Numbered from the stretch's first letter, positions 27,270 through 37,617 are shown. The stretch: DNA of 64,000 nt from CAWAYR01 sp050250875 (GCA_050250875.1 JBFWNV010000010.1:62001-126000), one strand, 5' to 3'. Numbers and translations are program-made. The notes: generated by a model not told the origin, from the letters alone.

Positions 27270-27347
27270 ATGTCCGTGGTTCCGCCCGTTCGTCCGCCTC
27301 CCTCTGCGGTGCCGCCCGATGTCACCACGACGCCGCTCCATCCATGA
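27270..27347 (+). CDS. Pro-rich 25-residue leader peptide translationally coupled to the glucan synthase
   Basis: An ATG with AGGAG six bases upstream opens a 25-codon frame containing VVPPVRPPPSAVPP and ending in PLHP. Its TGA overlaps the glucan synthase ATG (ATGA at 27344-27347). The synthase start itself has no ribosome-binding site, so translation probably depends on ribosomes finishing this peptide. The PPP motif would stall ribosomes lacking elongation factor P, giving a possible regulatory step. Chance occurrence of a short frame is possible, but the good ribosome-binding site and exact overlap argue for function. Confidence 0.55.
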   Translation: MSVVPPVRPPPSAVPPDVTTTPLHP

Positions 27348-30300
27348 GCGTGGCCGCCTGGCTCCCGCGCCGCACGCCCCCCCGCCCTGAACTGCCGCTG
27401 CGCGACGACCTGCTCGACGCCGGCAGCCTCGACGAGCGCGCCCTGGCCCTGGCGGCCGGCTTCACCCTCGATCCGGATCACCGCCGCCGCGCCCGCAACC
27501 TGTTCCCGCGCTTCGACGCCAACGTCCGGGTGCTCCGCGCCGCCTACCGTCAGCTGGCCGACGACCTCGGCGCGGGACGGTTCGTCGGTCCCGGGGCCGA
27601 GTGGATTCTCGACAACTTCCATCTGATCGCGTCGGCCATCGCCGACGTCCGCCGCGACCTGCCGCGGGCGTACTCGAAGACGCTGCCCGCTCTGGCCTCG
27701 CGCGAACACAGCGGCCACGCCCGCGTCTACGCGATGGCCCTCGAGCTCGTGCGCCACAGCGACAGCCGGCTGTCGCGGCCGCTGCTGCTGCAGTTCCTCC
27801 AGAGCTACCAGCGGGTCGCGCCGTTGACGATCGGCGAGCTCTGGGCGTGGCCGAGCATGCTCAAGATGGCGCTGGTGGAGAACCTGCGCCGCCTGGCCGA
27901 CGAACTGCTCGACGCGCGGACCGCCCGCCTGGCCGCCGACGCTTACGTGACCAGAGCGGACCGCGTCGACGCGGCGGCGCGCATGCCCGGCGATGCCAGC
28001 GCGACGTTCCTCGTGCAGGTCCTGCATCGCGCCCGCGAGTACGGGCTTCGGCTGGCCGCCATCCGCCAGGCGGTCGACGCCAACCTGTCGGCCCGGCGGA
28101 CGACCGCCGAAGAGGCCGTCCGTGAAGAACATCAACGCCAGGGCATCTCGCTCGCCTCGGTGTCCAACGCCGTGACGAGCCTGCGCCTGTGCGCCACGCT
28201 CGACTGGCCGGAGTTCGTCGAGGCGGTGAGCCTGGTGGAGGGCGTGCTGCAGCGCGATCCCGCGGGTGTCCACGGCCGCACGGATTTCCTGAGCCGCGAT
28301 CAGCTGCGGCAGGCCGTGGAGGTCCTGGCGCCGCCGACCGGCGAGGGCCAGGTCGGCGTCGCCCTGAAGGCCGTGGAGGTCGCCCGACGCACCGCCGCGG
28401 CCCGCGGCGCCACCGACCGGGCCGCGCACGTCGGATACCACCTGACCGGCGCCGGGCGAGCGGATCTCGAGGCCGATCTGGCCTATCGCCCGTCGCTCAC
28501 GCAGCGGCTCCGCCGCGGGGTGATGCGGCATCCGTCAGCGGTCTACCTGGGGGCGATTGCCATCGGCGCGCTCGGCCTCACGGCCGTGGCGGTGGCGTGG
28601 GCCGGACGGATGTCGGGCGGGTCGTGGCTCCTGGCCCTGGCCGCGCCGGTGGTGCTGGTGCCGATGAGCGACCTCGCCGTGGCCGTCGTGCACGACCTCG
28701 CCGCCCGTCTGCTCGCGCCGCGCCGCCTGCCCCGACTCGACTTCGCCAACGGCGTGCCCGACAGCGCCCGCACGATGGTCGTCGTGCCGACGATGCTGAC
28801 GAGCCTGCCGGGCGTCGAGGCGCTGGTCGAACACGTCGAGGTGCTGGCGCTCGGCAACCTCGACCCGTGCATCCACTTCGCCATCCTCAGCGACTTCCGG
28901 GACACCGGCGCGCCGGACGACCCGACCGACGAAGCCCTGCTCGATCGGGCGCGCGCCGGCGTCGAGGCGCTCAACGTCAAGTACGGCGCCCAGCACGCCG
29001 AACGCTTTTTCCTGTTACACCGCGAGCAGCAGTGGAACGCCAGCGAAGGCACCTGGATGGGCTGGGAGCGCAAGCGCGGCAAGCTCGAGGAGTTCAACCG
29101 GCTGATACGCGGCGCACGCGACACGAGCTTCTCCACCCAGGTCGGAGCGCTCGACGTGCTGCCGCAGATCCGCTACTGCCTGACGCTGGACTCCGACACC
29201 CGCCTGCCGCGCGACGCCGCCCGCCGGCTCATCGGCATCGCCGCGCACCCGCTCCACCACCCTCGTCTCGACGCCGTGTCCGGCCACGTCGTCGAGGGGT
29301 ACGGCATCCTGCAGCCGCGGGTCAGCGTCACGATGGCGAGCGCGGGCGGATCGCTGTTCGCCCGCACCTACGCCGGGCACACCGGCGTCGACCCGTATAC
29401 GACGGCGGTCTCGGACCTGTACCAGGACCTGTTCGGGGAGGGCATCTTCACGGGCAAGGGACTGTACGACGTCGACGCGTTCACGGCCGCGCTGGAGGGA
29501 CGCGTCCCCGAGAACGCCCTGCTCTCGCACGATCTCTTCGAGGGGCTCTATACCCGCACGGCGCTCGTCTCGGACGTCGAGGTCGTCGACGACTACCCGG
29601 CGAGCGTCTTCGCGCACGCCAAACGGCAGCATCGCTGGGTGCGCGGCGACTGGCAGATTCTCCGCTGGCTGTTCCCGTGGGTGCCGGCCCGGCACGGATC
29701 GGCCCGCAACGACCTGCCGATCATCGCGCGCTGGAAGATTCTCGACAACCTGCGACGGAGCGTGTCCGCGCCCGTGACGCTGCTGCTGCTCGTCCTCGGC
29801 TGGACCGTGCTGCCGGGATCGGCGGGCGCGTGGACGGCGGTGGCGCTGGCGCCGATGGCGTTCCCGCTCGCCTCGCGATCGTTCGCGGCGATCGCCGGCC
29901 TGTCGCAGCCCTGGGCGTGGGCCGCGCGCGGTCGGGCGCTGGGCGAAGACCTGGCGATCGCCGCGGCGCGGCTCGGCCTGCAGGTCGCCGTCCTGGCCCA
30001 TGACGCCAGCGTGCGGCTGCACGCCATCTCGACCACGCTCGTCAGGCTGACCGTGACCCGGCAGCGGCTGCTCGAGTGGGAGACCATGGCGACCTCGGCG
30101 GCGCGGGACACACCGGGCGTCCTGGCCTCGCACATGGCGGCGAGTCCGATCGTGGCGCTCGCCTGCCTCGGCGTGGTGTCAGCGGTCCGTCCGGCGGCGT
30201 TGCTGGTGGCGATGCCGATCTGCGCCGCCTGGGCCGCCGCGCCGTGGATTGCCGCCACCATGAGCCGGCCCACCGTACGTCGCCACGTCCCGCTTTCGCC

Positions 30301-33300
30301 GGACGACCGCGACTACCTCCACGCGGTCGCGCGCTGCACGTGGGGGTACTTCGAGCAGTTCGTCACCCCGGACGACCACTTCCTTCCCCCCGACAACGTC
30401 CAGACGCATCCGGACGTGGGCGTGGCCCACCGGACGTCGCCGACCAACATCGGTCTGGGCCTGATGGCGACGCTGGGGGCCCACGACCTCGACTTCATCG
30501 ACACGGCCACGCTGGTGCGGCGTCTGGACCAGACGCTGTCGACGGTGGAGCAGCTCCAGCGTCACGAGGGGCACCTGCTGAACTGGTACGACACGCGGAC
30601 CCTGGCGCCGCTGCCGCCGCTGTACGTGTCGACCGTCGACAGCGGCAACCTGGCCGCGGCGCTGGTCGTCGTCGCCGTCGGGGTGCGGGGACACGCGCCC
30701 GAGCTGGCGCATCGGGCGATGGCCCTGGTCGACGCCATGGACTTCCGGTTCCTGCTCGAACCGAAACGCCAGCTCTTCGCCATCGGCTACCGGCTCGCCG
30801 ACGCCGACGGTCCGGGCCGGCTCGACGCCGCGTATTACGACCTGCTCGCGTCGGAGGCCCGCACGGCGAGCTTCCTGGCCATCGCCAAGGGCGAGGTGGC
30901 CGAGGCGCACTGGTTCCGCCTCGGACGCCCGGTGACGGGCGTCCATGGCGCCCCCGTGCTGCTGTCGTGGAGCGGCACGCTCTTCGAGTACCTGATGCCG
31001 CTGCTGGTGATGCGCTCACATCCCGGCACGCTGCTCGATGACTCGTGCCGGCGCGTCGTGGCGAGGCACATGGCGTACGGCGCGGCGCACGGCGTCCCCT
31101 GGGGCATCTCCGAGTCGGCGTACAACGTCGTCGATCGGCTCGGTGTCCTCCAATACAAGGCCTTCGGCATACCGGGACTCGGGCTGAAGCGGGGGCTCGG
31201 CCAGGAACTCGTCGTGGCGCCATACGCATCGGCCCTGGCGCTCGGGCTCGTCCCCGCGGCCGCGACGGCCAATCTGCGGCGCCTCGGTGAGGCCGGACTC
31301 GAGGGCGCGTTCGGGTTCTTCGACGCCATCGACTTCACGCCGCGGACGGCCGACGGGCCGGCCGCTGGCTGGACGCCTGACGGCGTGGTGGTGTCGACGT
31401 TCATGGCCCATCACCAGGGCATGACCGTCGTGGCGGTGGTCAACGCCCTCCTCGACGACCGGATGGTCGAGCGCTTCCATGCCGATGCGCGGGTGAAGGC
31501 CACCGAACTGCTGCTGCAGGAGCGCATTCCCCGCCGCTCCGTGGCCATCCAGCCGCGTCCCGACGCCGAGACGACCGTCGCGGCCCCGGCGCTCTCGCCG
31601 CCGGTGCGGACGTTTCGCACCGCCCACACCCTGGTGCCGCACACGCAGTTCCTGTCGAACGGCCGCTACGTGACGTCGGTGACCAACGCCGGCGGTGGTG
31701 CCAGCCTGTGGCGTGGCCTGCCGGTCACGCGCTGGCGGCGGGACCCGACGCGGGACGCCGACGGCCAGTTCCTCTACCTGCGGGACGTGCGCAGCGGCGA
31801 CGTCTGGTCGGCGACCCATCAGCCAATGCGAGGGACACCCGACGAGTACACCGTCACGTTCCGCACCGAGCGCGCGACGTTCCAGCGCCGCGACGGCGAC
31901 ATCTCCACCCTGCTCGACGTGGCGGTCTCGGCCGAAGACGACGCCGAGGTGCGCCGGCTGACCGTCCGCAACCACGGCAGCCGCGTCCGCGAGATCGACG
32001 TGACCAGCTACGCCGAGATAGTCCTGACCGCCGCGGCGGCCGACCTCGCCCACCCGGCCTTCGGCAAGCTGTTCGTCGAGACCGAGGTCATCCCGGAGTA
32101 CGCAGCACTCGTCGGGCACCGGCGGCCGCGGGATCCCGCAGAGGCCGGCGCGTGGGTGTTCCACGTGCTCAGTCTCGACGGTCCGCCGCAGGGACCGCGG
32201 GAGTGGGAGACCGACCGGGCCAGATTCCTCGGCCGCGGCCGCACGACGGCCGACCCACAAAGCCTCGACGGCCGGGCGCTCTCGGGCACGACCGGCGTGG
32301 TGCTCGACCCGATTCTCAGCCTGCGCCAGCGCATTCGTGTCCCACCGGGCGCGTCGGTCCGGCTCGGCTTCACGACCGGGATGGCGGCCGACCGCGACAC
32401 GGCCACCGCGCTGGCACGGAAGTACCACGCGCCCAATGCCGCCGCGCGGGCGTTCGCGCTGGCCCTGACGCATACGCAGGGTACCCAGCATCACCTCGGC
32501 ATCGACGCCGACGAAGCCGTGCTCTTCGAACGGCTCGCGTCACGCGTGCTCGGCACCGACGGCTCCCTGCGTGCCCCGGCGCACGTGGTGGCCGAGAACG
32601 TCCTCGGCCAGCGGAACCTCTGGCCGCACGCCATCTCCGGCGATCTGCCGCTGCTGCTGCTGCGGGTCGCCAGCGACCTGGACCTGCCCCTGGTGCGGCA
32701 GGTGCTGCGGGCCCAGGAGTACTGGCGCCTCAAAGGCCTGGCCGCCGACGTCGTCATCCTGAACGAGCACCCGGCCGGCTATCTCGACGAGATGCAGGCG
32801 CAACTGGCGGGGGTGCTCAACGACGGCCCGTGGAGTGCCTGGCAACACCGCCCGGGCGGTGCCTACCTTCTGCGCGCCGACCTGGTGGCTCCGGCCGAAC
32901 GCGTGTTGCTGCAGGCGGTGGCCGCGGCGGTGCTGCGCGGCGACGCCGGCGACCTGCGCGCGCAACTCGACCGCCCCGACGCGGCGCCGCCGGTGGCGGC
33001 GCCTCACGTGCCCGCGGCCGAGGCGCGCCAGTACGCGACCGAATCGCCGGCGATGCCGGTGGTGACCCTCGGCAACGGCGTCGGCGGCTTCACCGACGAA
33101 GGACGCATCTACGCTTTCGCGGTCGACGGGGCGCGGCCACCCCCGAGGCCCTGGGTCAACGTCATCGCCAACCCCGGGTTCGGCACGATCGTGACCTCGT
33201 CGGGCGCCTCGCACACCTGGGCGGGCAACAGCCGCGAGAACCGCCTGACGCCGTTCGCCAACGATCCGGTCAGCGATCCGACGGCCGAGGCCCTTTTCCT

Positions 33301-35485
33301 GCGTGACGACGAGACGGGCGTGTTCTGGTCGCCGACGCCGCAACCGGTCCGCAGCGCAGGCGCCGGCCGCGCCGTGGTCCGGCACGGCGCCGGCCTCACG
33401 CAGTTCACCTCCGCCGTGCACGGCATCGCGCACGAACTCGACGTGTTCGTCGATGCCGTGGCCCCGGTGAAGTACTCGTTGCTGACGTTGACGAACACCG
33501 GGCCGCAGGCCCGCCAGCTGAGCCTGTTCGCCTACCACGAGTGGGCGCTCGGGCCACCGCGCGACGGCGAGCACATCCATGTCGTGACCTCGGTCGACGC
33601 GGTGCGTCGCGCCGTGCTCGCGGTGAACCCCTACAACCGCGACTTCCCCGGCCATGTGGCATTCGCCCATACCAGCGTGCGGCCGGTGGCGGTGAGCGGG
33701 GACCGGCGCAGGTTCCTCGGCCGCAACGGCAGGCTGGCGTCTCCGGCGGCGATGCGCGACGCGACCCTGCCCGGCGCGACCGGCGCTGCCCTCGACCCAT
33801 GCGCCGCCCTGCAGGTGCACTGCGAGCTGCAGCCCGGCGAACGCCGCCAGGTCGTGATCCTGCTGGGCCAGGGCACCGATGCGGCGCAGGCTCTCGCGCT
33901 GATCGACCGCCACGGAACCGTCGAGGCGGCGATCGCCGCTCGCGACGACATGCGGCAGCGCTGGGACGGGACGCTCGACGCCGTCCGCGTGCGGACGCCG
34001 GACGACTCCTTCGACGCGCTCGTCAACCGCTGGCTGCTCTATCAGACGATCGGGTGCCGGCTGTGGACGCGGGGCGGCTACTACCAGCCCGGCGGGGCGT
34101 TCGGTTTCCGCGATCAGCTCCAGGACGTGATGGCGCTGCTGCTCACCGACCCGGGGCTCGCCCGAGCGCACATCCTGCGGGCCGCCGGCCGGCAGTACGT
34201 CGAGGGCGACGTGCAGCACTGGTGGCACGAGCCGTCGGGTCGCGGCCTGCGCAGCCGCTGTTCGGACGATCTGTTGTGGCTCCCGCACGTGGCGGCCGAG
34301 TACGTGCGGGTCACGGGCGATGCGGAGGTGCTCGATGCGCGGGTGCCCTTCCTGGCCGCGCCGGTGCTCGCGGCGGACGAGGTCGAGTCGTACCACGAGC
34401 CGGACATCGCCGAGGCCGACGGCACGCTCTACGAGCATTGCCTCCGCGCCATCGAACGCGGCGCCACGGCTGGGCCTCATGGCCTGCCGCTGTTCGGCAC
34501 CGGCGACTGGAACGACGGCATGAACCGCGTCGGCCGGAAGGGCCGCGGCGAGAGCACCTGGCTGGGGTTCTTCCTGTACCGCGTGCTCAGCGACGTCGCC
34601 GACCTGGCGGAGCGCCGGGGCGAGGCCGCCCGCGCCGCGCGCTACCGGGAAGACGCCGGACGGCTGGCCGCGCAGCTGGCTCTGACCTGGGACGGCGAGT
34701 GGTACAGGCGCGGCTATTACGACGACGGCTCGCCGCTCGGCTCGGCGCAGAACGACGAATGCCGGATCGATTCGGTGGCCCAGTCGTGGGCGGCCCTGTC
34801 GGGCGCGGCGCCGCTCGACCGCGTCGAGCGGGCGATGGACTCGGTGCGGGCGTCGCTGCTCGACCGCCGGTCCAGGCTGCTGCGCCTCCTCGACCCTCCA
34901 TTCGATGCCTCCGCGCAGGACCCCGGCTACATCAAGGGCTATCCTCCCGGCGTGCGTGAGAACGGCGGCCAGTACTCGCACGCCGCCGCGTGGGTGGTGA
35001 TGGCCCTGGCGCAGGCCGGCAACGGCGACGAGGCGATGGAGCTCTTCCACATGCTCAACCCCCTCAACCACACCCGCACCGCCGGCGCGGTCGAGGGCTA
35101 CGGCGCCGAGCCCTACGTCGTCGCGGGCGACGTGCTGAGCCTGCCGCCGCATGCCGGGCGGGCCGGGTGGAGCTGGTACACCGGGTCGGCGGCCTGGCTG
35201 CACCGCACCGCCATCACGAGCCTGCTCGGCCTTCGCCGCCGCGGGGCGGCCTTCGCGGTGATGCCCTGCATCCCGTCCGCCTGGCCGCATTACGAGATCA
35301 CCTGGACCGTGGAGCGCACGCGTTACCGGATCACGGTGGAGAACCCGAATCACGTCGCGCGTGGTGTCGAAAGCGCCTGCCTCGACGGGGCTCGGGTAGA
35401 CGCCTCGGCCATCCCCCTGACCTTCGACGGGCGGGATCACGAGGTGCGCGTGCGGATGGGCCCTGGCCTGACGGCCGACGCCTGA
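27344..35485 (+). CDS. ndvB: Cyclic beta-1,2-glucan synthase (NdvB/Cgs-like, GT84 + GH94)
   Basis: A 2713-residue inner-membrane enzyme that makes periplasmic cyclic beta-1,2-glucan from UDP-glucose. The N-terminal region (about 1-400) is the conserved soluble part, followed by membrane helices at about 403-450. The GT84 glycosyltransferase spans about 480-800 with DSDTRLPRD (about 615), GKGLYDVDAF, LLSHDLFEG and the QHRWVRGDWQ motif (about 760). More membrane helices lie at about 806-850 and 935-970. A glycoamylase-like region (about 985-1390) with TSPTNIGLGLMATLGAHDL is next. Two GH94-type substrate-binding repeats begin near 1423 and 1896, and the phosphorylase catalytic domain has GTGDWNDGMNRVG (about 2385). 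The length is close to rhizobial enzymes (about 2800). Start coupling to the leader peptide explains the missing ribosome-binding site. Confidence 0.93.
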   Translation: MSVAAWLPRRTPPRPELPLRDDLLDAGSLDERALALAAGFTLDPDHRRRARNLFPRFDANVRVLRAAYRQLADDLGAGRFVGPGAEWILDNFHLIASAIADVRRDLPRAYSKTLPALASREHSGHARVYAMALELVRHSDSRLSRPLLLQFLQSYQRVAPLTIGELWAWPSMLKMALVENLRRLADELLDARTARLAADAYVTRADRVDAAARMPGDASATFLVQVLHRAREYGLRLAAIRQAVDANLSARRTTAEEAVREEHQRQGISLASVSNAVTSLRLCATLDWPEFVEAVSLVEGVLQRDPAGVHGRTDFLSRDQLRQAVEVLAPPTGEGQVGVALKAVEVARRTAAARGATDRAAHVGYHLTGAGRADLEADLAYRPSLTQRLRRGVMRHPSAVYLGAIAIGALGLTAVAVAWAGRMSGGSWLLALAAPVVLVPMSDLAVAVVHDLAARLLAPRRLPRLDFANGVPDSARTMVVVPTMLTSLPGVEALVEHVEVLALGNLDPCIHFAILSDFRDTGAPDDPTDEALLDRARAGVEALNVKYGAQHAERFFLLHREQQWNASEGTWMGWERKRGKLEEFNRLIRGARDTSFSTQVGALDVLPQIRYCLTLDSDTRLPRDAARRLIGIAAHPLHHPRLDAVSGHVVEGYGILQPRVSVTMASAGGSLFARTYAGHTGVDPYTTAVSDLYQDLFGEGIFTGKGLYDVDAFTAALEGRVPENALLSHDLFEGLYTRTALVSDVEVVDDYPASVFAHAKRQHRWVRGDWQILRWLFPWVPARHGSARNDLPIIARWKILDNLRRSVSAPVTLLLLVLGWTVLPGSAGAWTAVALAPMAFPLASRSFAAIAGLSQPWAWAARGRALGEDLAIAAARLGLQVAVLAHDASVRLHAISTTLVRLTVTRQRLLEWETMATSAARDTPGVLASHMAASPIVALACLGVVSAVRPAALLVAMPICAAWAAAPWIAATMSRPTVRRHVPLSPDDRDYLHAVARCTWGYFEQFVTPDDHFLPPDNVQTHPDVGVAHRTSPTNIGLGLMATLGAHDLDFIDTATLVRRLDQTLSTVEQLQRHEGHLLNWYDTRTLAPLPPLYVSTVDSGNLAAALVVVAVGVRGHAPELAHRAMALVDAMDFRFLLEPKRQLFAIGYRLADADGPGRLDAAYYDLLASEARTASFLAIAKGEVAEAHWFRLGRPVTGVHGAPVLLSWSGTLFEYLMPLLVMRSHPGTLLDDSCRRVVARHMAYGAAHGVPWGISESAYNVVDRLGVLQYKAFGIPGLGLKRGLGQELVVAPYASALALGLVPAAATANLRRLGEAGLEGAFGFFDAIDFTPRTADGPAAGWTPDGVVVSTFMAHHQGMTVVAVVNALLDDRMVERFHADARVKATELLLQERIPRRSVAIQPRPDAETTVAAPALSPPVRTFRTAHTLVPHTQFLSNGRYVTSVTNAGGGASLWRGLPVTRWRRDPTRDADGQFLYLRDVRSGDVWSATHQPMRGTPDEYTVTFRTERATFQRRDGDISTLLDVAVSAEDDAEVRRLTVRNHGSRVREIDVTSYAEIVLTAAAADLAHPAFGKLFVETEVIPEYAALVGHRRPRDPAEAGAWVFHVLSLDGPPQGPREWETDRARFLGRGRTTADPQSLDGRALSGTTGVVLDPILSLRQRIRVPPGASVRLGFTTGMAADRDTATALARKYHAPNAAARAFALALTHTQGTQHHLGIDADEAVLFERLASRVLGTDGSLRAPAHVVAENVLGQRNLWPHAISGDLPLLLLRVASDLDLPLVRQVLRAQEYWRLKGLAADVVILNEHPAGYLDEMQAQLAGVLNDGPWSAWQHRPGGAYLLRADLVAPAERVLLQAVAAAVLRGDAGDLRAQLDRPDAAPPVAAPHVPAAEARQYATESPAMPVVTLGNGVGGFTDEGRIYAFAVDGARPPPRPWVNVIANPGFGTIVTSSGASHTWAGNSRENRLTPFANDPVSDPTAEALFLRDDETGVFWSPTPQPVRSAGAGRAVVRHGAGLTQFTSAVHGIAHELDVFVDAVAPVKYSLLTLTNTGPQARQLSLFAYHEWALGPPRDGEHIHVVTSVDAVRRAVLAVNPYNRDFPGHVAFAHTSVRPVAVSGDRRRFLGRNGRLASPAAMRDATLPGATGAALDPCAALQVHCELQPGERRQVVILLGQGTDAAQALALIDRHGTVEAAIAARDDMRQRWDGTLDAVRVRTPDDSFDALVNRWLLYQTIGCRLWTRGGYYQPGGAFGFRDQLQDVMALLLTDPGLARAHILRAAGRQYVEGDVQHWWHEPSGRGLRSRCSDDLLWLPHVAAEYVRVTGDAEVLDARVPFLAAPVLAADEVESYHEPDIAEADGTLYEHCLRAIERGATAGPHGLPLFGTGDWNDGMNRVGRKGRGESTWLGFFLYRVLSDVADLAERRGEAARAARYREDAGRLAAQLALTWDGEWYRRGYYDDGSPLGSAQNDECRIDSVAQSWAALSGAAPLDRVERAMDSVRASLLDRRSRLLRLLDPPFDASAQDPGYIKGYPPGVRENGGQYSHAAAWVVMALAQAGNGDEAMELFHMLNPLNHTRTAGAVEGYGAEPYVVAGDVLSLPPHAGRAGWSWYTGSAAWLHRTAITSLLGLRRRGAAFAVMPCIPSAWPHYEITWTVERTRYRITVENPNHVARGVESACLDGARVDASAIPLTFDGRDHEVRVRMGPGLTADA

Positions 35486-35694
35486 CGACGGGCTGTGACA
35501 ACGTCCTGCGTCCGAGGGGCCTATACTGGCGGGGTCCTGCCGTTCTGAGCCTGCCGACGTTCGAGCAGTATCCCCTGGGATGCGCGCCGACTCGCCCTCC
35601 GGCCACCGAATCGTCGTTGCAGCTCGCGTCTCTTCACCGCCCACGGGCGGTCGTGCACGACTCGGTGCATCGGGGGCGCGTGGGAGGTGCGGTC

Positions 35695-35922
35695 ATGGTG
35701 TACGTCACACCCGGAATTCGTTGGGCATTAGGCGTGTGGTGCGTCCTGGCGGGCGTGCTGGTGGCTGGAAGCATCGCGCAAGGCGCACGACCCCTCGTGA
35801 CCTGGGCGCTGCTGGCGTTCGGGGTCGCCCCCGCACTGGTCCTCGCGCTGCTCACCCGCTTCCGCACCGACGCACGTAGTTCGAGCCAGGTGCTCTACGA
35901 CAAAGCGGACGACAGGAAGTAG
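35695..35922 (+). CDS. Small two-helix membrane protein
   Basis: A 75-residue protein with two hydrophobic segments (WALGVWCVLAGVLVAGSIA and LVTWALLAFGVAPALVLALL) and a short charged tail (RFRTDARSSSQVLYDKADDRK). GGGAGGTG sits eight bases before the ATG at 35695. No family is recognised. The 209 bases between it and the glucan synthase hold a possible -10 hexamer (TATACT near 35522) but nothing else I can support. Confidence 0.6.
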   Translation: MVYVTPGIRWALGVWCVLAGVLVAGSIAQGARPLVTWALLAFGVAPALVLALLTRFRTDARSSSQVLYDKADDRK

Positions 35923-35943
35923 CGCCGCGGCGGCGGCTCGAGG

Positions 35944-36621
35944 CTACGACGGTCCCGCCTGGTCCCGCCGGCCCGTCGTCCAGCGTTCGTGCGGCGCCGA
36001 GGCGCGGAAGGCCGGCAACGACCAGCCGAACCGGATCGCCAGGCCGCGCACGACGAACGTCACGAGAAAACCGGCGAGCATCGCCGGCAGACGCGCCACG
36101 CCTGCTCCGTGGAGGCCGGCGTACGCCCCGGCCCCCAGCACCGACGCCGTGACGTAGATCTCGTGGCGGAGCAGCACCGACGGCACGTGGCCGAGCGTGT
36201 CGCGGATGATCCCGCCGACCGACGCGGTGACCGCGCCCATCGCCACCGCGACCAGCGCCGGCACGCCGACGTCGATGGCCTTCACCGTGCCGGCGACGCT
36301 GACCAGCGCCAGACCGAACGCGTCGAACCACAGCAGCGTGCGATAGCGGGATTCGACGAGCGGCGCCACGAAGTGCATGACCACGGCGGTGACCAGGCAC
36401 GCCGACACGTGCATCGGATTCTGGACCCAGAACACCGGGACGTCGAGGATCAGATCGCGCACCGTGCCGCCGCCGACACCGGTGATCACCGCGAACCACA
36501 TGAACCCCATCACGTCCATGCCCTTGCGCGAGGCGACCAGGGCCCCCGACACGGCGAAGACGACCGCCGCGAGGACGTCGAAGAAGTGGACGAGCCTGAA
36601 CAGGTTGGCGGCGTCGATCAC
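35944..36621 (-). CDS. TRIC/YicG family (UPF0126) seven-helix membrane protein
   Basis: A 225-residue protein with seven hydrophobic segments in two repeats. The family motifs FAVSGALVASRKGMDVMGFMWFAVITGVGGGTVRDLIL and the second-repeat AVTASVGGIIRDTLGHVPSVLLRHEIYVTAS are clear; the paired GGGxxRD/GGxxRD loops are diagnostic. Bacterial members form trimeric channels related to animal TRIC cation channels and some affect glycine import. The GTG at 36621 gives a complete first helix. It is convergent with the small membrane gene and divergent from the gene on its right. The C-terminal basic tail (ERWTTGRRDQAGPS) lies outside the core. Confidence 0.88.
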   Translation of the reverse strand: MIDAANLFRLVHFFDVLAAVVFAVSGALVASRKGMDVMGFMWFAVITGVGGGTVRDLILDVPVFWVQNPMHVSACLVTAVVMHFVAPLVESRYRTLLWFDAFGLALVSVAGTVKAIDVGVPALVAVAMGAVTASVGGIIRDTLGHVPSVLLRHEIYVTASVLGAGAYAGLHGAGVARLPAMLAGFLVTFVVRGLAIRFGWSLPAFRASAPHERWTTGRRDQAGPS

Positions 36622-36904
36622 GATGGCAGCAGCGTGGGATCATTACCACAGGCCGCGCAGCGACAGCCCGGATGCGCCGTCCGAGCTCGCCGATTTCGTG
36701 CTGATGGTCGAACTGCCGCCGCACGGCCGTCATACCGGCCCGATTCCGTCGGCGTGGCCACCGGCCTCGGCAGCTCAGGACACAGCCGGTGGCCACCACC
36801 AGCGCCGCCGTAGGATTCTTTTAGGATGCCGGCAAGGACAGTTTAGGGTTCGACTCTCCGTGGACTCGCTACAGTGCGATCACACCGTCACGGAGGTGAT
36901 GCAC

Positions 36905-37606
36905 ATGACTCGAGTTCGCTATTCGGTTTCACTCCTTGGCCTCGTGCTCGCGCTCGGCGCCGGCGTCCTGGCCCGCTCGCCGTTCCTGTCGGCCGCCTCG
37001 GCCACCCACGATGCGACTGGTCCTGACTCGTCCCCAGGGCCGGGTGAACCTTCACTCGCCGAGGTACGCCGCGCGACGGAGCGCTTCCGCGACGTCACGG
37101 TCGCGCTGGCCGAGGGCTACCTCCGGGACCCCTTCAACGTGTGCGAGACGGCCGAGATGATGGGCCGCCCCGCGTCAGTGGGCGCCATGGGCATTCACTA
37201 CTTCCGCCCCGATCTGCTGGGCATCACGGCGCCACCATCGCCTCGTGTGAACGGTGTCGGGACCCACACCGACTTCCGTCAACCGGGCATCCTCATCTAC
37301 GAGCCGCAGGCCGATGGCTCGCTGCAGCTCGTCGCGGTCGAGAACCTCGTCTTCGCCGAGGCGTGGCGCGCGAGCGGCCGGGAGGCACGACCCACCTTCC
37401 ACGGCTTGCCCTACGACTCGATGCGGGACGATCCCCGGACAGCGGTCGACGAGGCCCACATGTTCGAGCCGCACTTCGATCGGCACGTGTGGCTCTACCG
37501 CGACAACCCGAACGGCATCTTCGCGCCGTTCAATCCGGCGGTGACGTGCGCCCATCACCGCGGCACGCACAGTCATTCGGCCGGGCACCAGGCCGACGCG
37601 CACTAG
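36905..37606 (+). CDS. Exported protein of unknown function with conserved MGIHYFRPDLLG block
   Basis: A 233-residue protein with a signal peptide (YSVSLLGLVLALGAGVLARS). After it the core reads VALAEGYLRDPFNVCETAEMMGRPASVGAMGIHYFRPDLLG and LIYEPQADGSLQLVAVENLVF, ending in a His-rich tail (CAHHRGTHSHSAGH). From memory, related proteins are common in soil bacteria but have no assigned activity. The two cysteines and the terminal HHRGTHSH suggest metal binding, which is inference. GGAGG lies eight bases before the ATG at 36905, so that start is preferred over the ATG at 36899. The 283-bp gap upstream is shared with the divergent TRIC gene and shows no clear promoter. Confidence 0.7.
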   Translation: MTRVRYSVSLLGLVLALGAGVLARSPFLSAASATHDATGPDSSPGPGEPSLAEVRRATERFRDVTVALAEGYLRDPFNVCETAEMMGRPASVGAMGIHYFRPDLLGITAPPSPRVNGVGTHTDFRQPGILIYEPQADGSLQLVAVENLVFAEAWRASGREARPTFHGLPYDSMRDDPRTAVDEAHMFEPHFDRHVWLYRDNPNGIFAPFNPAVTCAHHRGTHSHSAGHQADAH

Positions 37607-37617
37607 AGCGCGTTGCG

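Noticed and set aside
32540..35644. Very long antisense open frame opposite the glucan synthase
   Set aside because: Codon composition and family motifs belong to the plus-strand gene; the antisense frame is a by-product of high G+C content and has no recognisable protein.
36719..36734. Third copy of the TATGAC-N4-GTCATA box upstream of the exported protein
   Set aside because: Only the right half (GTCATA) matches; the left half is CCGCAC, and no -10 hexamer sits at the expected distance.
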